From JBHJGS01 sp050331575 (lineage in GTDB: Bacteria > Pseudomonadota > Alphaproteobacteria > Sphingomonadales > Rhodothalassiaceae), in assembly GCA_050331575.1 (NCBI GenBank), contig JBHJGS010000064.1, positions 1-22,836 of the forward strand: DNA of 22,836 nucleotides. The letters run 5' to 3'. The first letter of the stretch is position 1; every line of letters starts with the position of its first letter. The notes below the pieces were generated by a model. It ran no database searches. It was not told the DNA's origin and saw nothing but the letters and a program-made list of their open reading frames with translations. Below, in pieces: positions 22,495-22,836 of the stretch. Both the position numbers and the translations under genes were made by a program.

Positions 22495-22836
22495 GCCGGC
22501 TGGGCAGCCGCCGGCAGCACCGCGCACAGCTTCTCCAACCGGTCCCGCTGCTCCGCCTCGATCGGCAGGCTGCGCCGCGCGCGCAGATCGAACAGCACGG
22601 TGACCGCGCGCATCTTCGCCAGCCCCTGCCCGGTGCTGGCGTCAAACAGCCAATGGCCGAATTCCAGCGTCTTGCCGCCAAGCCGCAAGAGGCCGCTATA
22701 CACCGTCACAGCTGTGCCAGCGACCACGGGCGGGCCATAATCTATGCGCTGTTCCAAGGCCACCACGCCATGGCCATTGCGACGCAACTCCGCCGGGCTG
22801 AGGCCCAGGGCGTCAAAGCAGTGCCCGGCTCCATCG
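22491..22836 (-). CDS. Acyl-CoA thioesterase, hotdog fold (5'-partial)
   Basis: The reading frame runs from the window edge to TAA at 22491, giving at least 114 residues with the N-terminus cut off. The visible part starts DGAGHCFDALGLSPAELRRNG, then VVALEQRIDYGPPVVAGTAVTVYSGLLRLGGKTLEFGHWLFD and LAKMRAVTVLFDLRARRSLPI, the strand pattern of 4-hydroxybenzoyl-CoA-type thioesterases. The catalytic Asp region would lie in the missing part. Probably hydrolyses a cytosolic acyl-CoA; substrate unknown. It converges with the DUF1028 gene, and the two stops overlap in TTAA. Confidence 0.8.
   Translation of the reverse strand, partial: DGAGHCFDALGLSPAELRRNGHGVVALEQRIDYGPPVVAGTAVTVYSGLLRLGGKTLEFGHWLFDASTGQGLAKMRAVTVLFDLRARRSLPIEAEQRDRLEKLCAVLPAAAQPA

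Noticed and set aside
1..22836. CRISPR array or insertion sequence
   Set aside because: No regularly spaced direct repeats with spacers, no transposase motifs and no terminal inverted repeats were seen.

Overview
The window is a stretch of chromosome from a GC-rich Alphaproteobacterium. The signs are an HWE-family histidine kinase, a UrcA-family secreted protein, an A-type RNase P RNA with alphaproteobacterial character, a PutA without a DNA-binding domain, and strongly GC-biased third codon positions. UrcA proteins point weakly to the Caulobacterales/Sphingomonadales side of the class. I would not name a genus.

Layout. 1-1150: an HWE histidine kinase lacking its sensor domain, followed by a single-domain response regulator. 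1374-1730: a small exported UrcA-type protein. 1805-7009 (minus strand): an RND efflux operon (periplasmic adaptor, RND pump, then a multi-pass membrane protein). It diverges from a TetR-family repressor gene across a short intergenic region with a promoter and an overlapping palindromic operator. 7789-8001: a small lipoprotein gene whose 3' end overlaps the 3' end of tetR. 8086-8480: the RNase P RNA gene rnpB. 8502-10161 (minus): a universal stress protein followed by a thiolase. 10275-10640: a small Cys-rich exported protein. 10694-13834 (minus): a bifunctional proline catabolic enzyme, PutA. 14105-14180: tRNA-Lys(CTT).

Directly behind the tRNA gene (about 14181-16566) is a compact, visibly AT-richer accessory block. 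It holds three same-strand, tightly packed genes: a 443-residue protein of unknown function with a TIM-barrel-like strand pattern and a Cys/His cluster, an Xre/MbcA/ParS-type antitoxin, and a RES-domain toxin. A near-perfect palindrome with 20-bp arms covers the promoter and ribosome binding site of the first gene. The antitoxin-toxin pair is a known type. The co-operonic 443-residue partner and the large operator make this the part of the window most likely to hold something undescribed. No integrase or transposase is visible.

16567-22836 returns to GC-rich housekeeping or metabolic genes: an S1/P1-type nuclease in which the normally invariant N-terminal zinc-binding Trp is Leu, a glutathione S-transferase-like protein, a secreted DUF302 protein, a flavin oxidoreductase fused through a long Lys/Ala/Pro-rich linker to a small C-terminal domain, a DUF1028 protein whose family-typical start falls on an ATC codon, and a convergent hotdog thioesterase cut by the window edge.

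Functionally the window mixes stress signalling (kinase/regulator, UspA), drug or toxicant export (RND operon plus TetR), fatty acyl and proline catabolism (thiolase, PutA) and RNA processing (rnpB, tRNA-Lys), with one foreign-looking toxin-antitoxin insertion at the tRNA gene. All assignments come from reading motifs by eye. No database search was run.
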